A stretch of 64,000 nt of DNA from Phyto melanocephala (taxonomy: Eukaryota; Arthropoda; Insecta; Diptera; Rhinophoridae). The stretch spans positions 101,759,947-101,823,946 of the forward strand of contig OW799235.1 in NCBI GenBank assembly GCA_941918925.1, given 5' to 3'. The notes beneath the pieces were generated by a model that was not told the origin of the DNA, made no database searches, and saw only the letters and a list, made by a program, of their open reading frames with translations. Within the stretch, counting starts at the first letter, position 1; the number at the start of each line of letters is the position of its first letter. Both the position numbers and the translations under genes were made by a program. Positions 54,918-64,000 of this stretch are shown here, in pieces.

Positions 54918-55480
54918 ATTAAAAACCATAATATTTTCCATTCAAATATGATATTTACTTTTACTGCAAAATTGGTAAATTGTAAAATGGGATATGTTGC
55001 TTTTAAGGTGACGATACATATGTATGTATTCTGTAAAATAGGAGAAAAAGGATCATGGATAAAACTTATGCTAACTGTTGATACTAAAAAAAAAATTATT
55101 TTTTTGTAATTTTTTATAAATCGACACGTAGTAAAACAGTTTTTAAGAACCCTGGACAAAAATTGTAAGGAAATTATGACAATAAAATATAAAATAAATA
55201 GTTTGAATAGATATTAACTTTTCTCTATATATGTAGATGGCTTAATATAAAAATGGCGTACCTTGATTTTTAATGAAATCGCGTTTTTAACGTTTTCGGG
55301 AAGTCCAGATACAAACACATCAGTCCTAAAAAAGTTTTTGGGCTGTGATAAAAAAACGGATTTACAGCCACATAAAAAAGCTTTAACCGCTTTATTCTTT
55401 TAAATTTTATTAAATTGTTTCCTTCTCCTGTAAAGTAGTACAAAATCGAGATAAGTTTTTTTTATATTACAATACATATG
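54918..55480. other. Unassigned A+T-rich sequence
   Basis: No gene or repeat recognised. Confidence 0.3.
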
Positions 55481-55610
55481 AAAGAGTAACGTGACTGACT
55501 GACTGACGTATTCATGATCGCACTGCTCAAACGCAAAAAGCTAAAGACATGAAATTCCTTTCTCTAGAAAGGAAACTTCCCAACACATAAAAATAAAATA
55601 AAATTGTAGA
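55481..55610. repeat. GTGACTGACTGACTGAC-type repeat relic
   Basis: GTGACTGACTGACTGAC followed by CGCACTGCTCAAACGC and AAAGACATGAAATTCC, an arrangement that looks like a worn dispersed repeat. Confidence 0.35.
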
Positions 55611-55959
55611 ATTTAATCTGCAAAAGAATATTATTACGATTTCTTAAATTCACTTTATATAACAAAAAGTTGTTTATTCTTTTTTTATTCAATAGGACAT
55701 TAGTAGATAATTTGTATCGCCTAATAAAAATATCGACATATTTAAGTGAATTTTTTTAAAACTGTAGGGGGGCAAAAACGGTACAAAAAAAGTGTAATAT
55801 ATAGAAAATTCTTAATTACAGAGCCAATTCGTATAAAAGTGTAGGAAGGGGAAAATATTTGGTAGTTTTTAGAACATATATTTTTATGCAATGAAAGTAG
55901 ATTTATTCACTTTATGTGTATTGTAATATTTTACTATTAAATGGATATTTAAGTTTAAT

Positions 55960-56590
55960 TTATAAAAATCCGAGGCAAGACTAAAAATATTTGTCCGACC
56001 AAAAAGGTACTTTTTTAAATTTTTTGAATTTTCTACATTTATGAATCTAGATTATTGAATTAGGGACTATTGATCCAAGTTAAGATTGAGAAAAGAGTGG
56101 GCAAACCAAAAAGGTCTTCTTTCGGATTTTTATGGTACATTTTGTATTTTCTACCTTTATGACGCTAGATTTTTCAAATTAGTGTCTATTGATTCCAGAT
56201 GAGACTATTATGGGCTCTTTTCACATCTTTTGGTACTTATTGAATTTTTTACGCTTATATGTCTCTATTTTGAAAATTAAGGACTATTGATTCAAGTTGA
56301 GATTAAAAAAAAGCGGGCAACCTAAATGGTACTTTTTTTTTGCACTTCCTACGTTTTAGAAACCAGAAATTTTAAAATAAAGACTATTGGTTCGTGGTGA
56401 GACTGAAAACTTTATGGATGGTCTAAAAGGTAATTCTTTGCACTTTTTTGTACTTTTTGTATTTTCTTATTATTTTTTTATTTTATTATTTTGAAATTAG
56501 CTACTATTAATACAAGTTGAGAATGAAAATGATATCAGCGACACAAAAGATACTTGTTTTAAATTTTTATTGTATTTTTTTATGTTCGTG
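55960..56590. repeat. Decayed tandem repeat, about 105-120 bp period, about 6 units
   Basis: The phrase AAAAAGGTACTTTTTT and variants recur near 56001, 56108, 56230, 56322, 56426 and 56545. Each is followed by GTATTTTCTAC..TTATG and then GACTATTGATTCAAGTTGAGA. Confidence 0.7.
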
Positions 56591-56671
56591 TACATATACG
56601 TTTGCCATTCAGTAGTATTAATTTTACTTCATATAAATAATCAGAGAGACAGGTTTTCATAAACTTAACCC

Positions 56672-57091
56672 GGAGTCCGCACGTAGCAATATTTATTGCC
56701 GCATTTGTCAAATTTTATTGCGTCCATAGAAATTGCGACGTATAGACTTCAAATTGTCATATGTTGCAATTTATTGTGCAATAATTGCTTTGCTGATTGC
56801 TTAAGCAATTATTGCCGTAATAAGCTGTCAAAATCGTTTTATTTTCATTAAATTTTTTGTTTTATTTGCTGGACCAAAGAAAAATTAAAATAATTTTACT
56901 CGTAATAATAATTTAGAGTGAGATGTTCTAAAAAAAAATAAAAGTTGAAACAAAAATAATAAATTTTGTTAAAAAATTACTTGTGTCATGTTCTCCCCCC
57001 AATGAAAATAGACATAAATTAGAAATAAAGTGCCAATATTTTGCCAATGTTTTTGCTTATGCTAAGTAATAAAATTGGCTGCGTGGAGACC
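56672..57091. mobile_element. Possible MITE with TCCGCACGTAGC / GCTGCGTGGAGA ends
   Basis: The ends are imperfect inverted repeats of about 20 bp. The interior is rich in TTGCAATTTATTG and GCAATTATTGC motifs. Not coding. Confidence 0.4.
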
Positions 57092-57339
57092 CACGTAACA
57101 AAAAAAAAATATTTATTAAATGAAAAAAGATTTTGAGTATTTAATAAATAGTACGTACTTCGCTTACGAAGAAGCGGATATTTTGCTAGTAATCTTTTTT
57201 TTTCTGTTACTGTTAATTAAAAAAAATACTATTTGAAAGGAATTGGTTTAACATTTAAGGAGTTATGATAGTTTAAAGTTGCTACTAAATATCCGCGAAC
57301 CATTTTGAGTTATTACATACATAGTTAGCTGTATTCTGG

Positions 57340-57650
57340 TAGACACGCCCATTCATTTGATCGGTTGAGAAAAAATTATTCGCCATTTTTTTAGGATCTT
57401 AACTTTTTTATAGTTAAGCTCTTTAATTTGTTACCAACATTGTGGTGTTACAAAAGGGCAAATCCGTAAAAACTATATTTGAACCATTTATTTCGTAGGG
57501 GATTTTACATTTAAAAGTTTTTATATTTAACTGTATTTTACTAATAAAGACTTTCGTTTGATACAAATATTGTGAGAGTTTAAGAGGGTATATTTTTGAG
57601 TACTAGATTTCTTATATATCGCCTTTGGCGCCACAGGTGGATACTTAAAA
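57340..57650. repeat. Family C relic
   Basis: TTATTCGCCATTTTTTTAGG, ATTGTGGTGTTACAAAAGGG and TTCGTTTGATACAAATATTG resemble 53390-53620. Confidence 0.45.
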
Positions 57651-57653
57651 ATA

Positions 57654-58779
57654 AACAAGAAATAGCACTATATTCGGCTGTGCCGAATCTTTTATACCCT
57701 CCACCAATTTGATGTACTTTTATAGCACAGAATTTATTATTTTTTTATTAACATTATTCGCTATGGAATAATCTCTTTATACTAAAATGTGTATCACTTT
57801 CTTTGTATAACTTCGATATGCTAGTAAAATGTTTTCGTAAATTTAGTCTTTCAATGAAAGTGGGCGTTAAAGTAGGCGTGTCAATATAGTTTCTGATAAT
57901 AAATAAAACTGAGATATTTAAATATAGTCCATTATTCTTCCAAAAACTTTGTCCATAGAGAAATTATGTGGATTTAAGATAAACCGTTATATGGGAAGTA
58001 GGAGTTGAAGTGAGCGTGTACCTTAATTATCTGCCATAACAAGGACATTGACGAGAAGGATATCTGTAGCAAATTTCATCATCATACCATTAATTTTGTC
58101 AGTTTTATGAGCATTTAAATTTCATTAACAGTAGATAATGTGAAAAGCGAGCGTTACAGTAGGCGTGTCGAAGTTGTTTCTGCTAATGAATACAACTTAG
58201 GTATCTCAATATAGTCGTTTATTATTTCAAAATCTTTATTCATGAGAACAAAGCCTCTTATTAAAAAGCAATGTCTGCCAAATTTCAGAAACGTACACCT
58301 AATTTTGTCAGTTTTATTAGATTTTAAGTAAAAAAATAATATAAAAATACACTGTGCGGTATAAATTTTCGTACATTTTGATCTGTAACTCCTTTCCTAA
58401 TGCACAGATTTAAGCCATTTTCAGGGAAAAATATTGTTTTTACTCAGGAAATATATATTTGAAAGTTTAATGAGTGTACGTTAATGCGTTTGGATACAAT
58501 TATATTTTATTTGATGTTGGATGGAAACGGTTTTTTTACCTACTCTTGTGTTACGAGGTATAACTCGCTTCGTAATATTCCGATTTAGCCAATTTTCAAT
58601 ACCAAACAAACCTTGTGTATAAGAAATATTCTCGCAAAATTTGAGCTCCTAGATTTTAGGTCTGACCGATTTAGAATATATATACCTATGGGGTCTAAAA
58701 TGGATATTTTGATGTGTTGCAAACGGAATGACAAAATGACTATACCCCCACCATTTTTTTTTGGTGGCGGGTTTAAAAA
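57654..58779 (+). mobile_element. DINE-like element, family A, complete-looking
   Basis: 5' ACAAGAAATAGCAC with ATTCGGC-TGT-GCCGAAT, 3' CCACCATTTTTTTTTGGTGG then CGGGTTTAAAAA. The usual GTCCGTCTGTCC block has been lost after 58660. Confidence 0.65.
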
Positions 58780-58989
58780 TTAAACAATGTTTTTGATACA
58801 AAAATGACAACCTCACATCGCATTCCTGATTCTAACTTAATAAATTTGTAGATACAACAAATCGCATAACAATTCATCAAGGCATATTATATTATGCCTT
58901 GCAATTCATTTTTATTTATGTTAAAAAATACACTTTAAATGTATTTTTACTGAAAAAAAAACAAATTAGCGATTTATAAATCATTGTTT
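58780..58989. other. 3' flank of the secreted-protein gene
   Basis: Includes an AAGGCATATTATATTATGCCTT palindrome at 58879-58900, which looks like fused MITE ends of the 52236 family. Confidence 0.4.
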
Positions 58990-59552
58990 TTATTTATTTA
59001 CTTTCTTAGGATAGTTGGAGTTTTGTTTTTGAGTTAGATCCATAATCGAACGTTTCTGTATTCTCTTTTGTGGATTTTTGAATGTGTCACGAATGAAATT
59101 ATGTGCATCATTTTGTTTTCCATTTTGTTTCAAGTTTCCTATACCTTTTGCCAATTCTGCTAATTTCCATTTTATGCTATGTGAATCTAAGAGATTTGCA
59201 ATTGCCAACTCAAATAATTTATCTTGTAAATTGCTTGCAGCTATAGTCGAAGAAGTGCAAGTATCCGTATTATTTGTTTTAATATCACTTTTAGAGGAAA
59301 GTTGCGATATAGTTGTCGTTTTTATATCATTTTCAAAGCTACTTGAAGTGTTTTGATCTGCTTTGTATACGCCTACAAATATGATTAATTTTAAATTAAA
59401 TAATTTTTAACTATAAACTTACTTTCTGTGACTTCACAAGAGTCTTGTTCGTTGCTCATAGGGAAGCTAAGACATCTTCCTTGCGCCAAGGAAAATGTTG
59501 ATGTTAAATAAATTGTTAACAAAATGTTGGTTAACTGGTAAGCAAAAATCAT
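58990..59552 (-). CDS. Small secreted protein, unrecognised family
   Basis: Two exons, 59423-59552 and 58990-59372, with a 50-bp intron (donor GAAA|GTAAGT, acceptor TTTGTAG) and matching phase, giving 170 residues. Residues 1-24 (MIFAYQLTNILLTIYLTSTF, ending SLAQG) form a clear signal peptide. The mature part starts RCLSFPMSNEQDSCEVTES, then a Ser/Thr-rich stretch. A helical-looking region follows: KLFELAIANLL, IKWKLAELAKG. The C-terminus is basic (KNPQKRIQKRS, YPKKVNK) with dibasic sites where prohormone convertases could cut. The mature part has only three cysteines (two near the N-terminus and one in DTCTSS). A peptide precursor or an extracellular accessory protein are both possible. I do not recognise the family. 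The short intron and phase agreement make this a real gene. Confidence 0.7.
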
Positions 59553-60421
59553 TTTAGAAATTCAAAATATATTAAGAAAATTGTTGACAAAATATGTTTA
59601 TATTATTGTATGTTTTGGTATAAATAATTTTTATTTTTTTTATTTTTGATTGACAAACGAAATAAAACTTTACTTTATTAATTAAGCAAGGTGTATTAAT
59701 TTACCTTGACTAATGAAGTTTAAAAATCAAAAAAAAAAAAAAAACATTAATTAACCATTCTTCTCCGTCATAAGAATGCACTCAAACATGCATTGAAAAG
59801 TGAATAAAACAAATAAACTATCAATCAACATCTAATCTTTCGTAGATGAACACCAATAAAAAAAACATAAAATTGTATTTTATTCTTATTAAATTACTAA
59901 AATTCCAAAGTTTACATGGAATATGGTCGATAAATATTTCTTACCTTGACCATGAAATATAGTTAAGACACTTGTACTCCAGTAACTTGTATGACTTTTC
60001 TATGCTTGTGTTAAATATAAAATATACATATCGATGGCCACAAGTAGAACGGCCCTAATGCGTATATTGTACAAAATTGAGAAAATACAGCTCGACACAA
60101 AAATTTAATGCAATAGTATAAAAAATAAAGTTTTACAAAAGAAATAATATTATGATAGTTTCAGTTTCTAACACGTTTTTATCTTCTCTTGTAAAATTAC
60201 AATTATTTAAGTTAGGACCTTTCTACTTGTAACCAACGATATGTACGTTGTAACTAAATTTTAAATTGCTCCTATTAATAGTTATAACGAGGCGAAAAAA
60301 CAAATTGACAGCGCAAAAATAAAATGACGATCGAAACAACGATTGAAAAGATTCAGCTCAACATTCCAATTAGAAAGAACGAATGTCATTGTACACATAA
60401 GATACATGGTTTGGTATCTTT
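59553..60421. other. 5' flank of the secreted-protein gene
   Basis: Very A+T-rich. Candidate promoter on the minus strand with several ATTTATAC-like stretches. No repeat recognised. Confidence 0.3.
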
Positions 60422-60660
60422 TTAAGTGAGAATAAAAAAATCACAGTATGAAAAATCGAAATCATTTTGTTTAAACTTATATGGGACTATATAGGAAAAT
60501 TTAAATACCATACCTCCAAAACCACAGGGCCGATTTTCCCGACTATCCCAAACGTAACCTGAAATTTTAGTTGAAATCGGTTGACCTGTTTTCGCCGTTA
60601 GTGGTGACATCAACGTGTACACTTATTTTTATATATGTATGTATAAAGAAAGATAGTCTA
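60422..60660. repeat. Probable repeat relic
   Basis: ATGGGACTATATAGG, GGGCCGATTTTCCC and GTTGAAATCGGTTGACCTGT have the look of fly interspersed repeats. No ends found. Confidence 0.3.
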
Positions 60661-60723
60661 GCGTGTGCCTGGACTTCGTATGAGTAGTTATCGGGATAAA
60701 TCCAGGGGCTCAATTCTCGTTCT

Positions 60724-60814
60724 GTAAAACTGTGAAATGAAAAAATGTTTGTATAGCAAAGGGTATGGTGACACCATATGATATGATACACAAAAACTTT
60801 TCATTTCATAGTTT
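60724..60814. mobile_element. Short hairpin MITE, copy 3
   Basis: Reverse complement relative of 51267-51357; shares the middle TATGGTGACACCATATGAT. The arms AACTGTGAAATGAAAA / TTTTCATTTCATAGTTT pair. Confidence 0.6.
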
Positions 60815-60987
60815 CATAGATCGAGAATTTATACCCAGATTGTATTAATCCAGGTTTTATTATCTATACAAGAGGAAAGATTTGTTGAATTTCATTAACC
60901 ATTTTTACATGATTGAATGCTATAGATCCAAACTACTAAACATCTAAATATGCAAACATTTACATTTATAATATTGGTATTACGTAA

Positions 60988-61020
60988 CAATGGACCTGGG
61001 TGAGGGTGTGAGGGTAACTT
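60988..61020 (+). repeat. SINE tail fragment
   Basis: ACAATGGACC then GGGTGAGGGTGTGAGGGTA, matching the tail of the SINE at 54711-54917 without its tRNA head. Confidence 0.6.
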
Positions 61021-61141
61021 TGCACCAGCCTTGCTTACCTACAATATTAGTAAGACGTACATATTTACTTCGAGTTCCCTATCTAGGATTCAGAATATTA
61101 AGGGTGCTCCAACCAAAATGCATGATGTTAATTGTAAATAA

Positions 61142-61953
61142 AACAAGTAAGAGTGCTATATTCGGCCGTGTCGAATCTTATATACCCTTGCAATAACAAT
61201 AGTTTGTATCACCATTCATCTCATATGAAATATGTACATACATATAGAAAACATACATATATAAAAACATCCCATTGTAAAATTATAAATTTAGGTATAT
61301 ATGTAAAAAATAAAAAAAAACAGAAAAAAATTAATAAAAAAAATTGAAAAAAAATTAAAAAAAAACAAAAAATATAAATAATATAAATAATATATATAAA
61401 ATAAAAAAAAAATTAAAAAAACATATTAAAAAAAATTTAAAAAAAATAAAAAGATATATAAACAATAAAAAAAAAAATTTTAAAAAAATAATTAAAATAT
61501 AAATAATATATAAAATGAAAAATAAAAAAAAAACACTAACAAAATTTTTTTTGGCTCAGCTGGGATTCGATGCCGCGTTTACTCTAACCAGTATACCACG
61601 TTTGTATGTATGTTTGTTGTTGTTGTTGTGTTAAAAAAAAAACGAGGTGGCCGTGGTTTTTTGCTCATATCTCAGTTGTTTATATACAGATGTTTCTGAT
61701 TTTCAATACCGATCTACTCCCGAATATTTCCGATATTTTAATACCTCACCTGGGTCCAGGAGGCGATGTCGGGGGGCTTTAACAAGTTGATTTCAACATA
61801 CACACGGTCAGACGGACAGACTGACTTAATCGACTCCTCTATTCATAAGATTTCAGAAAATATATACTTTATGAAGTCAGAAATGAAAATTGTAGAAATT
61901 TCACACGGAATGACAAACCTATATATACCCTTTTTCACTGTGTGAAGGGCATA
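61142..61953 (+). mobile_element. DINE/INE-1-like element B14
   Basis: AACAAGTAAGAGTGC with hairpin ATTCGGC-CGT-GTCGAAT to CACTGTGTGAAGGGCATA, with the A-rich core and the usual 3' half. Confidence 0.75.
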
Positions 61954-61984
61954 AACAACACGTTTTCAGAAAATTATTTTACTA

Positions 61985-62337
61985 TATATTACTATATAAG
62001 AAGGATCTATGGCTCTTCTGCCACGCTTTCGCGAACAACATCAATGTTTTCCGCAGATCAAACTGGGCGAGCATGTACAGATATTTTCACATTTTCAACA
62101 GACCCGGTTTGCTGCAATTTGCTCACAATCCTCCCGATTGTACACACTATTAGTCGATTATGCTGATAAAAAAAATCACGAAGTGCACAAAAATCATTAT
62201 AATTTGAACTCCCACTTTTGTAAAAGGTTGAATAAATCAAAATCTGTAACAAAGAAATGTCAAATTAAGTTGGTCAAAAAACTTGACTTTAAGATGTGAC
62301 TCAGAATTACCATCGTGTATTATGGTTGGACCACCCT
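61985..62337 (-). pseudogene. Mariner transposase N-terminal relic
   Basis: Minus strand: YKSGSSNYNDFCALRDFF, HNRLIVCTIGRIVSKLQQTG and SVENVK, the helix-turn-helix region. After an in-frame stop at about 62058, ENIDVVRESVAEEP follows. GGGTGGTCCAACCATAATAC near 62332 is the likely TIR. Truncated before the catalytic domain. Confidence 0.7.
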
Positions 62338-62438
62338 TTATTTACTTTACGGGGTCGGAAATTAATATGGAAGAACATAAAAATTTAATGACAAAGCTAT
62401 ATTAATATACCTTGGCACCATAGATGAAGAGTACAAAA
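62337..62438 (+). repeat. DINE-like 3' end relic
   Basis: TTTACGGGGTCGGAAATTAA, TGACAAAGCTATAT and GCACCATAGATGAAGAGTA correspond to the last 100 bp of the GTGCACCAC variant. Confidence 0.5.
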
Positions 62439-63359
62439 ACGCTCTGTTAAGTTGAAATTTTCTTTCATGATAATTTTTTTAATTTTTCTTTTACAGTGCA
62501 GCCACACGTTGAAGTTGTTCACACATACTGCTTCATCTGAATTAATAGCTGTGACATTTTATGTAAATCGTCAAGAAAACAACTTTATTAAAACGATAAT
62601 TGTTCATTATAATTGGATTAACCTGTTTGAATTAAACAAAAAACAAAGAAAAAAAAACAAAATCGAATTTGGATCAATTCTAAAACGGATGAATATATAA
62701 GTGAAAAAGTGCGACTGTTTGAACGTTGTGTGACAAACTAACGAGCAAGATTATGTAACAGCTGATGAAATTTTTGTACAAAAATTTTCATGTTTCATTT
62801 TATAATGCAACAACGAATGTAACTAAAAAGATTTGGATCACATAAAATAATTATCACTAACAAATATAATGTGAATTTGCCATCAGGAACAAGATATTTG
62901 ACCATAGGGGTCAAATTTTTCTAATATGTATGACAGAGTAATTTAAAATTGAACCTTTCTGTTCCGTACCACCGTCCGAAGCCATAGCAAAAGTTCAAAA
63001 CAAGGTGAATTCATACGGGTGAAATTACCAGCCCAGCCGATTGGGAAGCATTTTGTCAAAATTTTCTGAGTTCGCCTCGATTTAATTTATTAATGCAGGG
63101 ATGGAAAATGAGATTTGGGTTTCGGTATTAAATAATTAATTTGAGTGTAGTTTTTTGCTAACAAATGTACCATATTTATCTATATTTGTTGCTTTTGTAC
63201 AATTTGTTTCTCAAATATATATTCTTTTTTTAATCAAATTTTATTGAACAAAACATATAAAAACATCTTTTTCAGCCTTGACAGAAAACATCCCCTAAAA
63301 AGTTGTTTTGTTGTATCAATTTGTACTAATACTTACATGCAGCTTGTTTTCTTTCAAAA
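62439..63359. other. Unassigned stretch
   Basis: A short frame near 62452 starts with a hydrophobic run but lacks support (see rejected items). No other feature recognised. Confidence 0.3.
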
Positions 63360-63425
63360 CGTTTTATTACTAGTATAGAGTAACTTATTGCTCGGTATGG
63401 CCGACTATACTTTGTTCTTTATTTG
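63360..63425. repeat. DINE-like end relic
   Basis: AGTAACTTATTGCTCGGTATGGCCGACTATA keeps the layout of the 5' hairpin region (CGG-nnn-CCG) seen in families A-C. Confidence 0.35.
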
Positions 63426-64000
63426 TTTTTCTGTAAAGTTTTAATGGATGCTTGGAATTTTGTCATACATAGCCTTTGGAATTTAGGATTATATTTAAAT
63501 TCGCCTTCGATAAACTAAGAGCTTTTAGCATACTCGTATCATAACCAATAAAAATTTGTGGGTTGACGCTATCTCATTAAAGAGTTTATGAGTCCACTGA
63601 CACTATAACAGATTTTATGTGCCATAAAATCCATGGACATATTTATTACTTAGTTACATTCTAATTATACTCTATATCATACTAAGTATATAAACGTTCA
63701 AGCTTAACATACTATTTGGTTAAAGTGATAGTTTAAATTTCCGTAAAATTAAAGATTTACATAATTCTAAATTCATTTATTTTTGAACATATACATATAT
63801 CTCACACACATACATACATGTCTACACACATAAATACATACAAAAAATTTAACTTCCGGCCATGATAACAACACAAAATATTTACAAAATATGCAACTGG
63901 AGTTAAACAACTTTCAATATCTGTTGGACCTCTACTTATAATTAGATCACAATTCAAATAAATGTAAATATCTATAGTTAATGTTATAAATCAATCAATG
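63426..64000. other. Unassigned A+T-rich stretch at window end
   Basis: Short (ATAC)-type runs near 63790-63840. No gene seen. Confidence 0.3.

Noticed and set aside
62452..62700. 82-residue frame with a hydrophobic start resembling a signal peptide
   Set aside because: The hydrophobic run comes from T-rich sequence that itself looks like an intron end (TTTTACAG). The rest is Lys/Asn low complexity, with no supporting junction.

Overview
The window looks like nuclear DNA of a brachyceran fly, probably a calyptrate (inference). It is very A+T-rich, its introns run from 60 bp to several kb, it has (TATG)n microsatellites, and it is full of fly-type repeats: DINE/INE-1-like elements with the hairpin ATTCGGC-nnn-GCCGAAT, mariner, hAT and Ty3/gypsy. 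Four protein-coding loci are well supported. They are an NVL/smallminded AAA ATPase (33112-37775, +), a THAP-domain coiled-coil protein (25827-27911, -), a zinc carboxypeptidase with TE-filled introns (38449-52149, -), and a small two-exon secreted protein (58990-59552, -). The last two exons of a Cys-rich, perhaps chitin-binding, protein are also present (19107-19476, +). Everything else is mobile DNA, its relics, or unassigned A+T-rich sequence.

Layout. 1-7.3 kb: DINE-like elements interrupted by a 3.5-kb array of a 359-bp monomer. 7.4-16.9 kb: a dead hAT element bounded by the 8-bp duplication TTGATACC; it holds DINE-like copies, one of which holds a young complete Ty3/gypsy element. 17-25 kb: mariner relics, MITEs, the Cys-rich exons and a large DINE-like copy. 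25.8-38.8 kb: gene-rich, with the THAP gene, NVL and the end of the carboxypeptidase. 39-52 kb: carboxypeptidase introns, including a mariner relic opened by several levels of nested DINE-like copies. 52-64 kb: MITEs, a tRNA-derived SINE, the secreted-protein gene and more DINE-like copies.

Main discovery. Each 359-bp monomer of the array at 1937-5450 carries what reads as a type I hammerhead ribozyme: CTGATGA, stem II, GAA, a palindromic ATGCAT mini stem III, A at the cleavage position, and a GGTTTA/TAAACC stem I. Ten intact copies lie in two head-to-head arms. The array is bounded by a 13-bp target duplication, and a paralogous repeat at 23694-23706 preserves the empty site. An older single-copy insertion at 28233-28523 has its own 16-bp duplication, also carries an internal inversion, and shows a compensatory U-A to C-G change in stem I. 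Together these point to a retrozyme, a small non-autonomous retroelement thought to spread through circular ribozyme-processed RNA, inserted here by a twin-priming-like reaction.

The genes show no operon-like relationship. NVL (ribosome biogenesis) and the carboxypeptidase are convergent neighbours.
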